From positions 1 to 64,000 of the forward strand of contig JAEUNZ010000006.1 of assembly GCA_016790965.1 (NCBI GenBank): a stretch of DNA of 64,000 nt, in the 5' to 3' direction. Each line of letters starts with the position of its first letter. Position 1 is the first letter of the stretch. The notes beneath the pieces are model-generated. The model was not told the origin of the DNA. It made no database searches and saw only the letters and a program-made list of their open reading frames with translations. The DNA is from SSSZ01 sp016790965 (GTDB taxonomy: Bacteria; Pseudomonadota; Gammaproteobacteria; Burkholderiales; Rhodocyclaceae). Positions 41,364 to 50,237 of this stretch are shown here, one piece after another. The translations under genes were made by a program, and so were the position numbers.

Positions 41364-42584
41364 TCATGAGGCGTACAGGAGGTGGGGCTGCCGTTCGGTC
41401 CGCCAGGCGGCTTCGTCCGCCCGTGCCAGGGCATCCAGATCGCCGGGTTGGGCGGTCGGGTCGTCGACCCATTCTCGCAGGAGGGGCGAGCCGTTGATGA
41501 GGTCGATGGCCAGCCGGTCTCGCTCGTACTCGTAGGGAAAATCCCGCCACAGGGGGTATTCCGGGCGGAGGCGCCGCAGGGACTTGAAGGCGAGGGCCAT
41601 CAGGCGCCAGGGGCGGAAGGCGGCGTGTTCGTAGCGGCCGTCCTCGACGTGGATTTGCAGGCCGTGGCACAGTTTGCCGGCGTGCTTGTGGAAGGTGGGT
41701 TCGAACCAGCATTCCCGCAGGCGGCAGCCGGCCAGCCACTCCGGAGCGAGACGGGCCATCTCGGCCGCCAGGGCGCGGGCGTCGAGGTCCGGGGCGCCGA
41801 AGAGTTCCAGGGGGCGTGTGGTGCCGCGGCCTTCGGAAAGAGTCGTGCCTTCCAGCATCACTGTCCCGGCGTAAGCGCGGGCCATGAAGAGATTGGCCGC
41901 GTTGGGGCTGGGGTTGATCCAGGTGCGTTCGCCCAGGGGCCAGCCCCAGCCCGGTGCGGCGTCAGGCTGCCAGCCGCTCATGGGGATCACCCGGTATTCG
42001 AGGTCGAGGCGGCCCCTGGCGACGAACCAGGCACCCAGTTCCCCCAGGGTGAGGCCGTGGCGCATGGGGAGCGGGCCGGCACCGACGAAACTCTCCCAGC
42101 CCGGGCGCAGGGTGAGGCCTTCCACCGGGCGGCCCGCCGGGTTGGGGCGATCGAGCACCCACACGGCTTTGCCGCGGGCGGCGGCTTCTTCCAGAACGTA
42201 GAGCAGGGTGGTGATGAAGGTGTAGATGCGGCAGCCCAGGTCCTGGAGATCCACCAGCAGCACGTCGAAGCTGTCCATCATGGCGGGGGTGGGGCGGCGC
42301 ACCTCGCCGTAGAGACTGAAGACCGGGATGCCCAGGAGCGGATCCAGGAAATCCGGAGATTCGACCATGTTGTCCTGCTTGTCGCCCCGCAGGCCGTGCT
42401 GGGGGCCAAAGGCAGCGCTGAGGTGCAGCTCGGGCAGGGCGGCGAGGGCGTCCAGGGTGTGGGTCAGATCGGCGCTGACCGAGGCGGGATGAGCCAGGAG
42501 GGCGACCCGGCGGCCCGCCAGGGGGCGGCGCAGGGCAGGGTCGGCAAGGAGGCTGTCGAGGCCGAAGGTAGTGACGGGAGTCAT
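41364..42584 (-). CDS. DUF1343 exo-beta-N-acetylmuramidase (NamZ-like)
   Basis: 406 aa from ATG 42584, which overlaps the stop of the upstream gene (ATGA); an in-frame ATG at 42611 would add nine residues. Family marks: AAFGPQHGLRGDKQDNMVES, DVLLVDLQDLGCRIYTFITT, VWVLDRPNPAGR and ERTWINPSPNAANL. Related proteins remove MurNAc from the non-reducing end of peptidoglycan fragments. No signal peptide is seen, so it should be cytosolic or the start is elsewhere. Confidence 0.88.
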   Translation of the reverse strand: MTPVTTFGLDSLLADPALRRPLAGRRVALLAHPASVSADLTHTLDALAALPELHLSAAFGPQHGLRGDKQDNMVESPDFLDPLLGIPVFSLYGEVRRPTPAMMDSFDVLLVDLQDLGCRIYTFITTLLYVLEEAAARGKAVWVLDRPNPAGRPVEGLTLRPGWESFVGAGPLPMRHGLTLGELGAWFVARGRLDLEYRVIPMSGWQPDAAPGWGWPLGERTWINPSPNAANLFMARAYAGTVMLEGTTLSEGRGTTRPLELFGAPDLDARALAAEMARLAPEWLAGCRLRECWFEPTFHKHAGKLCHGLQIHVEDGRYEHAAFRPWRLMALAFKSLRRLRPEYPLWRDFPYEYERDRLAIDLINGSPLLREWVDDPTAQPGDLDALARADEAAWRTERQPHLLYAS

Positions 42585-43138
42585 GGGGCGGGCGGGGCAG
42601 GGTCGGGGCAAGTGAGGACGAATCCCCGGCGGTCGTGGAAATCGGGTTGGGGGGCCGGATGGGCGAGGGCCCAGTAGGAGAGGGCGCCGCTCCGGCTTTC
42701 CAGCACCGCGCTGAGGCCGAGGCGGAGCGGCCGCCCCCGGGGCAGTAAAACGGCGGGGATGATGGCCCCCAGGCTCAGCCGGCCCTCACCATGGCAGGCC
42801 AGGATGGCGGGCGGGGCGGCGGGGGCGAAGTCCGATTGCCACTCGCGATAGTCCGCGAAGGCGTAGGTGGCCCAGCAGCCGGACGGAGAAAGGTTGAATT
42901 CGCGATAGGCCTCGCCGTCCGGCGGCGCGGCAAAGACTTCGAAGCAGGTGTGCTGCCACAGCCCGTCGGAGGGGCGCGCCGGTCCCGGAGGAGGAATGAG
43001 CAGGGTGGCCAGCTCGCCCGTGAGCATGAAATCGACGGCGAGATCGCCCGCGTCAAAGCAGGCCGCGCCTTCGACGCGCACCGCGGGCGGGGAGGAGAGG
43101 CTGGGGTGGCAGCGTAGCGGATTGAACAGGGCGGACAT
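42581..43138 (-). CDS. DOMON-like domain protein
   Basis: 185 aa. A beta-sandwich carbohydrate- or ligand-binding-type protein judged from CFEVFAAPPDGEAYREFNLSP, SGCWATYAFADYREW and a C-terminal SYWALAHPAPQPDFHDRRGF, which occur in DOMON-like proteins of this size. No signal peptide. Translationally coupled to the NamZ-like gene, suggesting a joint role in cell-wall recovery. This is context only. Confidence 0.75.
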   Translation of the reverse strand: MSALFNPLRCHPSLSSPPAVRVEGAACFDAGDLAVDFMLTGELATLLIPPPGPARPSDGLWQHTCFEVFAAPPDGEAYREFNLSPSGCWATYAFADYREWQSDFAPAAPPAILACHGEGRLSLGAIIPAVLLPRGRPLRLGLSAVLESRSGALSYWALAHPAPQPDFHDRRGFVLTCPDPAPPAP

Positions 43139-43252
43139 CGGATCGAACGGCAGGTTCGGCGGGGCAGGCGGTACTTTACCTGTTTGCCCGCCTTTGGGAT
43201 CATCGCCGGGGAACGAGCGTGGCGGTGGGCAACTCAGCGTGAGCCGATAACA

Positions 43253-44236
43253 ATGAATGCATGCAACATACCCGTGGTGCTGGTGGTCGAGCCTTCCCCT
43301 TCCAACCGGGATCTGATCTGCGACTGTCTGGCCCAGTTGCCCGATGCCCGCCCGGTGGCCGTGGGCAGCGCGCAGGAGGCCCTCGCCCGTTACCAGGAGC
43401 TGGCGCCGGCCCTGGTGCTGCTCGACACCGCCCTGCCGGACCTGGACGGCCTGGAAGTGGCGCGGCGCATCCGGGCCCGGGAGAAATCCAGCGAAAAGGC
43501 CGATCTGCTGGCCTGGACGCCCATCGTCTTCCTGTCTTCGGCGACCGATGACGAAGCCCTGGCGCAGGGCATCATGGCGGGGGGCGACGACTACCTGACC
43601 AAACCCATTTCAGAAATCGTCCTGATGGCCAAGGTGCGGGCCATGCTGCGTATCGCCACCATGCGCGAGGCCCTGCGCGATGCCCATCGCCTGCTCACGG
43701 AGATGAGCTACGTCGATGGGCTCACCCACATTCCCAACCGACGCCGTTTCGACGAAGTCCTGGCCAGCGAGTGGCGGCGCGCCATGCGGCAGCACACGCC
43801 GGTAGGCGTCATCGTCTGCGACGTCGATTTCTTCAAGCAGTACAACGACCACTACGGCCATCAGGCGGGGGACCGCTGCCTGGAAGCCGTCGCCGGAGCC
43901 CTGCACGACTCCCTGTTTCGCATCGAGGATCTGGTGGCCCGCTATGGCGGCGAAGAGTTTGCTGCCGTTCTGCCGGGGGACGATGCCGGCGGAGCCGCTG
44001 CGGTCGCCGAACGCATGCGCCGGTCGGTGGAGTCCCTGCGCATTCCCCATGTGGGGGGAGTAGCAAGCTTCGTGACCTGCAGCTTCGGCATCGCCAATGC
44101 CCGCCCCGATGCCGGGAGCAGCGCGGCCGAGCTTGTGCAAGCGGCGGATGCGGCGCTCTATGCGGCCAAGCGGGCCGGGCGCAACCGGGTTGCCCTGGTC
44201 GAGCCGTACCGGGCGGCGGGATCTGCCGCCCGGTGA
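43253..44236 (+). CDS. Response regulator with GGDEF output domain
   Basis: 327 aa. The receiver domain (8-140) has the phosphoacceptor Asp in LVLLDTALPDLDG. After a helical linker the GGDEF domain (about 165-320) has the active motif RYGGEEFAAVL. This is a PleD/WspR-like diguanylate cyclase switched on by phosphorylation. ATG 43253 gives the normal start before IPVVLVVEPSPSN. No cognate kinase is adjacent. In the 190-bp gap after it no gene is seen. Confidence 0.93.
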   Translation: MNACNIPVVLVVEPSPSNRDLICDCLAQLPDARPVAVGSAQEALARYQELAPALVLLDTALPDLDGLEVARRIRAREKSSEKADLLAWTPIVFLSSATDDEALAQGIMAGGDDYLTKPISEIVLMAKVRAMLRIATMREALRDAHRLLTEMSYVDGLTHIPNRRRFDEVLASEWRRAMRQHTPVGVIVCDVDFFKQYNDHYGHQAGDRCLEAVAGALHDSLFRIEDLVARYGGEEFAAVLPGDDAGGAAAVAERMRRSVESLRIPHVGGVASFVTCSFGIANARPDAGSSAAELVQAADAALYAAKRAGRNRVALVEPYRAAGSAAR

Positions 44237-44341
44237 GCGCGCCGGGCGCGCAAGGCCCCTGAACCCCCGCGCTCCTGCCTGGCGGCGAGGGAAAGCGGCC
44301 CGGACGGGCTCTCGCCTTTGGAGGGCAGCATAGGCGGTTTC

Positions 44342-44369
44342 TTGGACGCTGCCGTCATTTCGGTTAAGT
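44342..44369 (+). promoter_or_regulatory. Candidate promoter of the SPOR-coaE-zapD run
   Basis: TTGGAC (44342-44347) and TTAAGT (44364-44369) 16 bp apart, 60 bp before the ATG at 44429. The -10 match is weak. Confidence 0.35.
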
Positions 44370-44428
44370 TAATGCCTTGCCGCCTGGAGCGCACCGTTCC
44401 AGGCCGTCCCGCTGCCTTGCGCCCCCTG

Positions 44429-45142
44429 ATGCGAATTCTCGTCTTCCTCCTCGTCCTCGCCAATCTGCTCTTCTTTGCCTATACAGAGGGCTACTTCGGA
44501 CATCCGGAAAACCCCGACGCCCTGCGCGCCGAGCAGCAGGTGCGGCCCGAGCAGGTCAAGGTCGTCTCCCACGGCGCGGCCCCGGCCGAAGGTGGGGCCT
44601 CTGCCCCCGGGGCGGTGCCGGGAGCGGCGCCAGCTGCACCTGCGGAAGCCCAGACCCTGCCTGCCGGGACAGCCGATCCAGCCACCATATGTCTGCACTG
44701 GAGCGGCATGGCTGCTGTCGAGGCGGACCGGCTTTCCGCCCTGCTGGCCGGAAAGTTCGATGCTTTCCGGCAGAACCGACGCCAATTAGTCCCCGATGGA
44801 GGAACGTGGTGGGTCTTCATTCCCCCTCAGGCGAGCAAGGCCGACGCCGATCGCAAGGCTGCGGAGTTGCGGCGCCTAGGGGTCGGTGACTACTTCGTCA
44901 TTCAGGAGCAGGGGCCGAATCACCTGGCCATTTCCCTGGGGGTTTTCTCCGCCGAGGCGGGCGCCCAGGGACGGCTGGCCGAATTGCGGGCGCAGGGCGT
45001 CAAGAGCGCGCGGCATGGGCCGCGCTCCGGAAAGGAAGCCCAGCACAGCCTGGACGCCATCGGTCCGGCCGAGAGCCGCGAGGCTCTGCTGGGGGCCGTT
45101 GCGGCCGAGCTTCCCGAACTCAAGTCCCAGGCCTGTCCGTGA
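44429..45142 (+). CDS. Membrane-anchored SPOR-like protein
   Basis: 237 aa. One N-terminal membrane helix (MRILVFLLVLANLLFFAYTE) with the rest in the periplasm. An Ala/Pro-rich linker (about 40-75) leads to a SPOR-like domain (about 120-200: WWVFIPPQASKADADRKAAE, LRRLGVGDYFVIQEQ, HLAISLGVFSAEAGAQGRL). Such domains bind denuded glycan at the division site. It overlaps coaE by four bases and lies upstream of zapD, fitting a division role. Confidence 0.85.
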   Translation: MRILVFLLVLANLLFFAYTEGYFGHPENPDALRAEQQVRPEQVKVVSHGAAPAEGGASAPGAVPGAAPAAPAEAQTLPAGTADPATICLHWSGMAAVEADRLSALLAGKFDAFRQNRRQLVPDGGTWWVFIPPQASKADADRKAAELRRLGVGDYFVIQEQGPNHLAISLGVFSAEAGAQGRLAELRAQGVKSARHGPRSGKEAQHSLDAIGPAESREALLGAVAAELPELKSQACP

Positions 45143-45762
45143 GTGGCTTTATAGTCGGTCTTACCGGCGGGATCGGCAGTGGCAAAACGGCGGTGGCTGC
45201 GTGTTTTGCGGCTGAGGGGGCAGCGGTTGTCGATACGGACGGCATCGCCCATGAACTGACTGCGCCCGGCGGCGAAGCCATGGCGGCTCTCGTGCAGGCC
45301 TTCGGTTCGGCCGTCCGCCAGACCGACGGTGGCCTCGATCGCGCCGCCATGCGCGCCCTGGTATTTGCGGACCCTGTGGCGCGGGGGCGTCTGGAGTCCA
45401 TCCTGCACCCCCTTATCCGCCAGGCAGCCTTCACGCGCTGCCGGGCGGCCTCCTCTCCCTACGTAATCCTCGCAGTACCGCTCCTGGTGGAGACCGGCGT
45501 CTACCGGGGCGCCTGTGACCGCGTTCTGGTGGTCGATTGCGACGATGCTCTGCGCATCGCCCGGGTTGGCGCGCGTAGCGGACTGGGGGAAGCCGAAGTG
45601 CGGGCGGTCATGGCGGCCCAGGCCACCCGGGAAGCAAGGTTGGCCGCCGCCACCGAGGTGCTGCACAATGATGGTGCGCTGGACCGGTTGGGCGAAAAGG
45701 TGCGTCCCCTGCACAGGAAATACCTCGAATTGGCCGCCGCAAAACTTCAAGCAGCCTGTTGA
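45139..45762 (+). CDS. coaE: Dephospho-CoA kinase
   Basis: 207 aa, GTG start in the stop codon of the SPOR gene (GTGA). Phosphorylates the ribose 3'-OH of dephospho-CoA. P-loop GLTGGIGSGKTAVA, DTDGIAHELTAPG (CoA-binding), and HPLIRQ and VPLLVETG in the lid region. Third CoA gene in the window after coaX and coaD. Confidence 0.96.
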   Translation: MSGFIVGLTGGIGSGKTAVAACFAAEGAAVVDTDGIAHELTAPGGEAMAALVQAFGSAVRQTDGGLDRAAMRALVFADPVARGRLESILHPLIRQAAFTRCRAASSPYVILAVPLLVETGVYRGACDRVLVVDCDDALRIARVGARSGLGEAEVRAVMAAQATREARLAAATEVLHNDGALDRLGEKVRPLHRKYLELAAAKLQAAC

Positions 45763-45825
45763 GATTTTGCTGCAAATGGCTCAGAATTCAGGCATTTTCG
45801 CGAATTTGTCGGACGGCGCCAGCCC

Positions 45826-46584
45826 GTGATCACCTACGAGTACCCCTTCAACGAGCGCATTCGCACCCTCCTGCGCCTGGAAGACCTGTTCGACAAGACC
45901 CTCTATTTTGCGCAACTGGAGGGGGCCCAGGAGCACCACGTTGCCCTGGTGACCCTCTTTGAAATCCTGGAGGTGGCGGGCCGAGCCGACCTCAAGATGG
46001 ATCTCATTCAGGAGCTCGAGCGTCAGCGACAAACCCTGCTCGCCTACCGCAACAATCCGGAAATCTCCGAAGAAGCCCTTTCCGGAGCGCTTTACGAAAT
46101 CGAGCAGTCCTCCGCAGCCCTCCTCGCCATGACTGGCAAGATCGGCCAGTACCTGCGGGAGAACGAGTGGCTCATGGGCATCAAGAGCCGGGCGGCGATT
46201 CCCGGGGGCGTGTGCGAATTCGACCTGCCTTCCTACCACTGGTGGCTGCACCGCGCGGGCGCTCAGCGGCAGGACGCCCTGGCCGGCTGGACCAACCCGC
46301 TCTTGCCCCTGCGGGACGCCCTGGCGATCGTGCTGCGGCTGTTGCGCTCCAGCGGCCGGCCCAAGGCTTATACCGCCGGCACCGGGCAATTTCAGCTCAA
46401 TCTGGGGGGCAGCGCCGCCCAGATGGTGCGCATCTCCGTCGCCCAGGCCGATGCTGCGGTTCCTGAGGTCAGCGCCAACAAGTACGCCCTGAATGTCCGC
46501 TTTACCAATCCGCCCAGCAGCGACGTGCGCAGCAAGATGTGCGACCGGGACGTCGACTTTGAGCTGACCTTTTGCAATCTTTAA
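45826..46584 (+). CDS. zapD: Cell-division protein ZapD
   Basis: 252 aa, GTG start at 45826. Bundles FtsZ filaments. Typical features: YEYPFNERIRTLLRLEDLFD at the N-terminus, the helical AALLAMTGKIGQYLRENEWLM and a beta-rich C-terminal half ending CDRDVDFELTFCNL. The coaE-zapD-yacG order is standard for proteobacteria, but here a palindromic element splits zapD from yacG. Confidence 0.96.
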   Translation: MITYEYPFNERIRTLLRLEDLFDKTLYFAQLEGAQEHHVALVTLFEILEVAGRADLKMDLIQELERQRQTLLAYRNNPEISEEALSGALYEIEQSSAALLAMTGKIGQYLRENEWLMGIKSRAAIPGGVCEFDLPSYHWWLHRAGAQRQDALAGWTNPLLPLRDALAIVLRLLRSSGRPKAYTAGTGQFQLNLGGSAAQMVRISVAQADAAVPEVSANKYALNVRFTNPPSSDVRSKMCDRDVDFELTFCNL

Positions 46585-46591
46585 GCCAAGG

Positions 46592-46759
46592 CTGGTAGTC
46601 AGTCACATAGGTTCAGCGATGTTCGGCCCGCCCCGCATCCCCGCTCGCTTTGTCGCTCATCCTCGCCATAGCTTCGGCTATGGCTGCGGTTCGCTTCGCG
46701 CGATCCAAGCGCGGATGCGCGCCTCGGCATTCACGCAAACCTATCTGACTAACCACTAG
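46592..46759. mobile_element. 168-bp palindromic element between zapD and yacG
   Basis: Outer ends of 22 bases (CTGGTAGTCAGTCACATAGG... and its inverted partner ending CTGACTAACCACTAG) match at 18 positions. Inside, GGTTCAG and GTTCGGCCC(A/G)CCCCGC are shared with copies at 54381 and 5468, the hairpin CCATAGCTTCGGCTATGG lies in the middle, and GCGCGGATGCGCGCCTCGGC with CACGCAAACCTAT closes it. No coding content. It ends two bases before the yacG start codon and so replaces yacG's natural leader. Confidence 0.8.
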
Positions 46760-46761
46760 CC

Positions 46762-46962
46762 ATGACGCGCAAGGTTCGTTGCCCCCAGTGCGGGGACGAA
46801 GCCCTGTGGGGGTCGGAAAATCCCTGGCGCCCTTTTTGTAGCGAGCGCTGCAAGGCCATTGATCTGGGCTGCTGGGCTTCCGACGGCTATCGTATTGCAG
46901 TGGTGGACGAGGATGCAGGCGGCGAAGACGCTCCCAGGACATCAACGCGCGCCGGCGACTGA
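46762..46962 (+). CDS. yacG: DNA gyrase inhibitor YacG
   Basis: 66 aa. Zinc-binding cysteines CPQCG ... CSERCK with the conserved NPWRPFCSERCKAIDLGCWA. Binds GyrB. Its start is next to the right end of the palindromic element, so its ribosome binding site, if any, comes from the element (no good GGAG is present). Confidence 0.93.
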   Translation: MTRKVRCPQCGDEALWGSENPWRPFCSERCKAIDLGCWASDGYRIAVVDEDAGGEDAPRTSTRAGD

Positions 46963-47000
46963 TCCCGGCATCTTCCCCCGCTGGCCTCTGAGCGGGGCTC

Positions 47001-47942
47001 CTACCAACCGCGCATCAGGGCGATGCCGTGGGCTCCCCGGGACTGGGCGGTGTCGAGATGTTCAAGACGAAGGCCCCCCAGGGCGAACACCGGTATTTCG
47101 GTTTCAGCCACCAGATCGGTGAAGGCGTCCCATCCGAGGCCTGCCTGGTCGGGGTGGGTGGGCGTGGGCATAACCGGCCCGAGCAGCGCGTAGTCGAGGC
47201 CGAGCGCCGCCGCCTGGCAGAGTTCTTCGCCGTCGTGACACGAGGCGCCGACCAGGGGGGCATTCGGCCGCTCCGAGGTGCGCCGAAGGCGCTCCGCCGG
47301 CAGGTGCAAGCCAGCGTGCAGCCGAGTTGCCAGGGCGGGATCGTCGTTGATGACCACGGTCAGGCCGCGGCTGCGGGCCATTTCCACCACGCTCTGGGAA
47401 AACCAGGCGCGAGGGCCTTCGGGCAAGGATTTCTCGCGCACCTGGATGAGGCCGACGCCCCGGCTTGCGGCGGTCTCCAGGCGCGCCAGTTCACCGTCCT
47501 CGCCGATTTCGGAGCAGTGGGTGATGCCCATGACGGTGGGCAGGGTCAGGGCATTGAGGATGGGGCCATTGGCCGGAAGCACCGGTGCGACCCGAGGCGG
47601 CTCGGACCGCTTCAGCCAGGCGACGGCGCTGTGCTCGACCGGAGCCGTGACGCCGATCTCCCCCTCCCAGGCGGTGACGCGCCAGAAGTGGATGCGCACT
47701 GTCGCGTGGGGATAAACGAATCGGCGCGTGAGCCATGGTGTGGCGGCCTGCACGGCGATGCCCAGTTCCTCCTGGAGTTCGCGCACCAGCGCGGCGCGGA
47801 TGGTTTCGCCGGGTTCCACCTTGCCGCCGGGAAATTCCCAGTAGCCGGCATAGACCTTGCCCGGTGGGCGCTGGGCCAGCAGAAATTCCCGACCGCCGTT
47901 GCGCAGGATGACGGCGGCGGCGACCTCGACCGGCGTGCTCAT
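47001..47942 (-). CDS. MutT-type Nudix hydrolase fused to a ThiE-like domain
   Basis: 313 aa. The N-terminal Nudix domain (1-130) has the box GGKVEPGETIRAALVRELQEELG with the metal-binding REXXEE core. The C-terminal half (about 135-313) is a TIM-barrel like thiamine-phosphate synthase (GVGLIQVREKSLPEG, VVINDDPALATRLHAGLHLP, LLGPVMPTPTHP, FALGGL). This fusion is known in gammaproteobacteria and betaproteobacteria, where it sits near secA/argJ-type genes. The Nudix part probably cleans 8-oxo-dGTP; the second half may lack thiamine activity. It is coupled to the DUF815 gene by overlap. Confidence 0.9.
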   Translation of the reverse strand: MSTPVEVAAAVILRNGGREFLLAQRPPGKVYAGYWEFPGGKVEPGETIRAALVRELQEELGIAVQAATPWLTRRFVYPHATVRIHFWRVTAWEGEIGVTAPVEHSAVAWLKRSEPPRVAPVLPANGPILNALTLPTVMGITHCSEIGEDGELARLETAASRGVGLIQVREKSLPEGPRAWFSQSVVEMARSRGLTVVINDDPALATRLHAGLHLPAERLRRTSERPNAPLVGASCHDGEELCQAAALGLDYALLGPVMPTPTHPDQAGLGWDAFTDLVAETEIPVFALGGLRLEHLDTAQSRGAHGIALMRGW

Positions 47943-48817
47943 CGCCGGGGGCGGTGGCTGCCCGCCCAGTCCTTGGCGAATTGCCAGGCCACCCGGCCGC
48001 TGCGCGAACCGCGGGCCAGTGCCCAGTTGAGGGCCTCGCGCTGGGCGGCGGCAATGCGGGCCTCGCTTTCTCCAAAGGCGCGCAACCAGTGGGCGACGAT
48101 GGCCAGGTAATGGTCCTGGTCGAAGGGGTAGAAAGAAACCCAGAGGCCGAAGCGCTCGGAAAGGGAAATCTTCTCCTCGGTGCTTTCCCCGGGGTGAATT
48201 TCGTCCCCCACCCGATGGGCTTCGAGGTTTTCCGCAAAGTACTCGGGCATCAGGTGCCGCCGGTTGGATGTGGCGTAGAGCAGCACATTCTCCGGCGCCG
48301 CCGCCACCGAGCCGTCGAGGACCGACTTCAGCGCCTTGTAGGCGGTCTCCCCGGCCTCGAAGGAGAGGTCGTCGCAGAAGACGATGAAGCGCTCCTTGCG
48401 TCCCGTCAGCAGTTCCACCAGGTCGGGCAGGTCGACCAGGTCGTCCTTGTCCACCTCGACGAGGCGCAATCCCCGGTCGGCGAATTCATTGAACACGGCC
48501 TTGACCAGGGACGACTTGCCCGAGCCCCGGGCGCCGGTGAGCAGCACATTGTTGGCCGGGCGGCGCGCCAGGAACTGGCGGGTGTTGGCGACGACGCGGG
48601 CTTTCTGCTCATCGATGCCGGCGAGATCGGCGAGGCGGATGGCGTGGGGCGCGCGCACGGCCTGGAGAGTGGATCGGCCGGCGCTGCAGCGCCAGCGGAA
48701 GGCACGGCCCGCGGCCCAATCCACGGGCGGCGGCGGGGCAGGCAGCAGGGCCTCGGCGCGTGCCAGCATGGACTCGAGACGCTCGAGCAGGATTTCGACG
48801 GACCTGGGCTCGCTCAT
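47939..48817 (-). CDS. DUF815-family AAA+ ATPase
   Basis: 292 aa. Walker A VLLTGARGSGKSSLVKAVF, Walker B FIVFCDDLSFE and the sensor region LYATSNRRHLMPEYFAENLE. Stop overlaps the MutT/ThiE start (ATGA-type). Family is conserved next to this fusion in betaproteobacteria; biochemical role unknown. Divergent from mltA over only 24 bp. Confidence 0.9.
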   Translation of the reverse strand: MSEPRSVEILLERLESMLARAEALLPAPPPPVDWAAGRAFRWRCSAGRSTLQAVRAPHAIRLADLAGIDEQKARVVANTRQFLARRPANNVLLTGARGSGKSSLVKAVFNEFADRGLRLVEVDKDDLVDLPDLVELLTGRKERFIVFCDDLSFEAGETAYKALKSVLDGSVAAAPENVLLYATSNRRHLMPEYFAENLEAHRVGDEIHPGESTEEKISLSERFGLWVSFYPFDQDHYLAIVAHWLRAFGESEARIAAAQREALNWALARGSRSGRVAWQFAKDWAGSHRPRR

Positions 48818-48841
48818 TGAGGCGGTATACTGCGCGGCTTG

Positions 48842-50140
48842 ATGAAGAAGCCTGCCACTCTATCCAAGTCCTTGGCAAAACTCCACGTTGCCGGTTTTGT
48901 CCTGGTCGCCCTCGCGGGTTGCGTCACTTTGGCCTCGTCGCCCTGGAACAATCGGGCCGCAGGGGCGCCGACGGCCGAGCCGGTACCCGCAACGCCCGCT
49001 CCAGCGATTTCTTCCGAGACCTGTCCGGCTCCGACCCCTTGCCCCGCCTGCCCGGTCTGCCCAACGGCAGTCCCAAGCGCTCCGGCAAGACCCCTCCAGG
49101 CCGTCGCCTGGTCCGAGATACCAGGTTGGCGCGAGGACGACCTGCGGGCCGCCTGGGCTCCCTTTCTGCAATCCTGCCGCGGGCTAGCCGGTCGTCCCCA
49201 GGGCAGCGCCTGGAAGCGCGTCTGTGATCTGGCCCGGGAAGTGGACGGCAAGGACGCCGCCGCCATAAGGCGCTTCTTCGAGGCCGAGCTGCGCCCCCAC
49301 GCCGTTTTCGGCGCCGACGGCAACGCCAGTGGTCTCATTACCGGCTATTACGAACCCCTGTTGCGGGGGAACCGCGCGGCCGGGGGCCGCTATGTCCAGC
49401 CAGTGCACGGCGTGCCGGACGATCTGGTGACGGTCGACCTGGGCGATCTCTACCCGGAATTGAAGCATCTGCGCCTGCGGGGCAGGCTTCAGGGCAACAA
49501 GCTGGTGCCCTACTACAGTCGGGGCGAAATCGCCGCCCAGGAAGGACGGTTCCCCGCCCGTACCCTGCTGTGGGTCGATGATGCTGTCGAACTATTCTTC
49601 CTCCACGTCCAGGGCTCCGGGCGTGTCAAATTGCCCGATGGCAGCCTGGTTCGCCTGGCCTACGGCGATCAGAATGGGCACCCCTACCAGTCCATCGGCC
49701 GGCTCTTGGTCGAGCGAGGCGAGCTTCGCCTGGAAGAGGCCTCCATGCAGGGCATCCAGGCCTGGGGGCGGGCCAACCCGACCAAGCTGGCCGAACTGCT
49801 CAACGCCAACCCGAGTTACGTTTTCTTCCGCGAGGGTGGCAATGGTCAGGAAGGCCCGGCCGGCTCCCTGGGGGTTCCCCTCACGCCCGAGCGTAGTCTG
49901 GCGGTGGATCCCAGGACGATTCCCCTGGGAGCCCCGGTCTTTCTGGCCACCACGCAGCCCAATTCGAGCCGCCTCCTCAATCGGCTGATGATGGCCCAGG
50001 ATACCGGCGGCGCCATCAAGGGCGCCGTGCGGGCTGATTTTTTCTGGGGCTTCGGACCCCAGGCCGGCGAGCAAGCCGGCCGCATGCGGCAGTCCGGCCG
50101 CCTATGGGTGCTCCTGCCACCGGAGGCCGCGCCGAGGTAA
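48842..50140 (+). CDS. mltA: Membrane-bound lytic murein transglycosylase A
   Basis: 432 aa lipoprotein: signal ending LVALAGC (lipobox). MltA domain with GLITGYYEPLLRGNR, GSGRVKLPDGSLVRLAYGDQ, NANPSYVFFRE and the C-terminal 3D domain holding the catalytic-type aspartate in MAQDTGGAIKGAVRADFFWG. Cleaves glycan strands with 1,6-anhydro ends. TATACT (48826-48831) lies only 11 bases before the ATG, so the transcript would have almost no leader. Confidence 0.95.
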   Translation: MKKPATLSKSLAKLHVAGFVLVALAGCVTLASSPWNNRAAGAPTAEPVPATPAPAISSETCPAPTPCPACPVCPTAVPSAPARPLQAVAWSEIPGWREDDLRAAWAPFLQSCRGLAGRPQGSAWKRVCDLAREVDGKDAAAIRRFFEAELRPHAVFGADGNASGLITGYYEPLLRGNRAAGGRYVQPVHGVPDDLVTVDLGDLYPELKHLRLRGRLQGNKLVPYYSRGEIAAQEGRFPARTLLWVDDAVELFFLHVQGSGRVKLPDGSLVRLAYGDQNGHPYQSIGRLLVERGELRLEEASMQGIQAWGRANPTKLAELLNANPSYVFFREGGNGQEGPAGSLGVPLTPERSLAVDPRTIPLGAPVFLATTQPNSSRLLNRLMMAQDTGGAIKGAVRADFFWGFGPQAGEQAGRMRQSGRLWVLLPPEAAPR

Positions 50141-50142
50141 AT

Positions 50143-50161
50143 TGCACCAGAAAATGGCGCA
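50143..50161 (+). promoter_or_regulatory. Weak NtrC-like dyad upstream of amtB
   Basis: TGCACC-N7-GGCGCA: half-sites are good but the spacer is two bases longer than the N5 of the consensus. It lies 29 bp from the next dyad, keeping the helical phase. Confidence 0.4.
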
Positions 50162-50172
50162 GTACCGCCGCA

Positions 50173-50189
50173 TGCACTATTGAAGTGCG
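50173..50189 (+). promoter_or_regulatory. NtrC enhancer site of amtB
   Basis: 17-bp dyad TGCACT-N5-AGTGCG, about 88 bp before the predicted sigma-54 start; good match to NtrC sites of the TGCACTA type. Confidence 0.62.
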
Positions 50190-50237
50190 CAGCCGGCGCC
50201 CTATTCTGTAGCAAGCCCTTGATTTTTGGCGAATCGA

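Noticed and set aside
41144..41434. 96-codon frame that contains pqqA
   Set aside because: Only the last 24 codons are conserved (pqqA); the upstream part is leader DNA with a hairpin.
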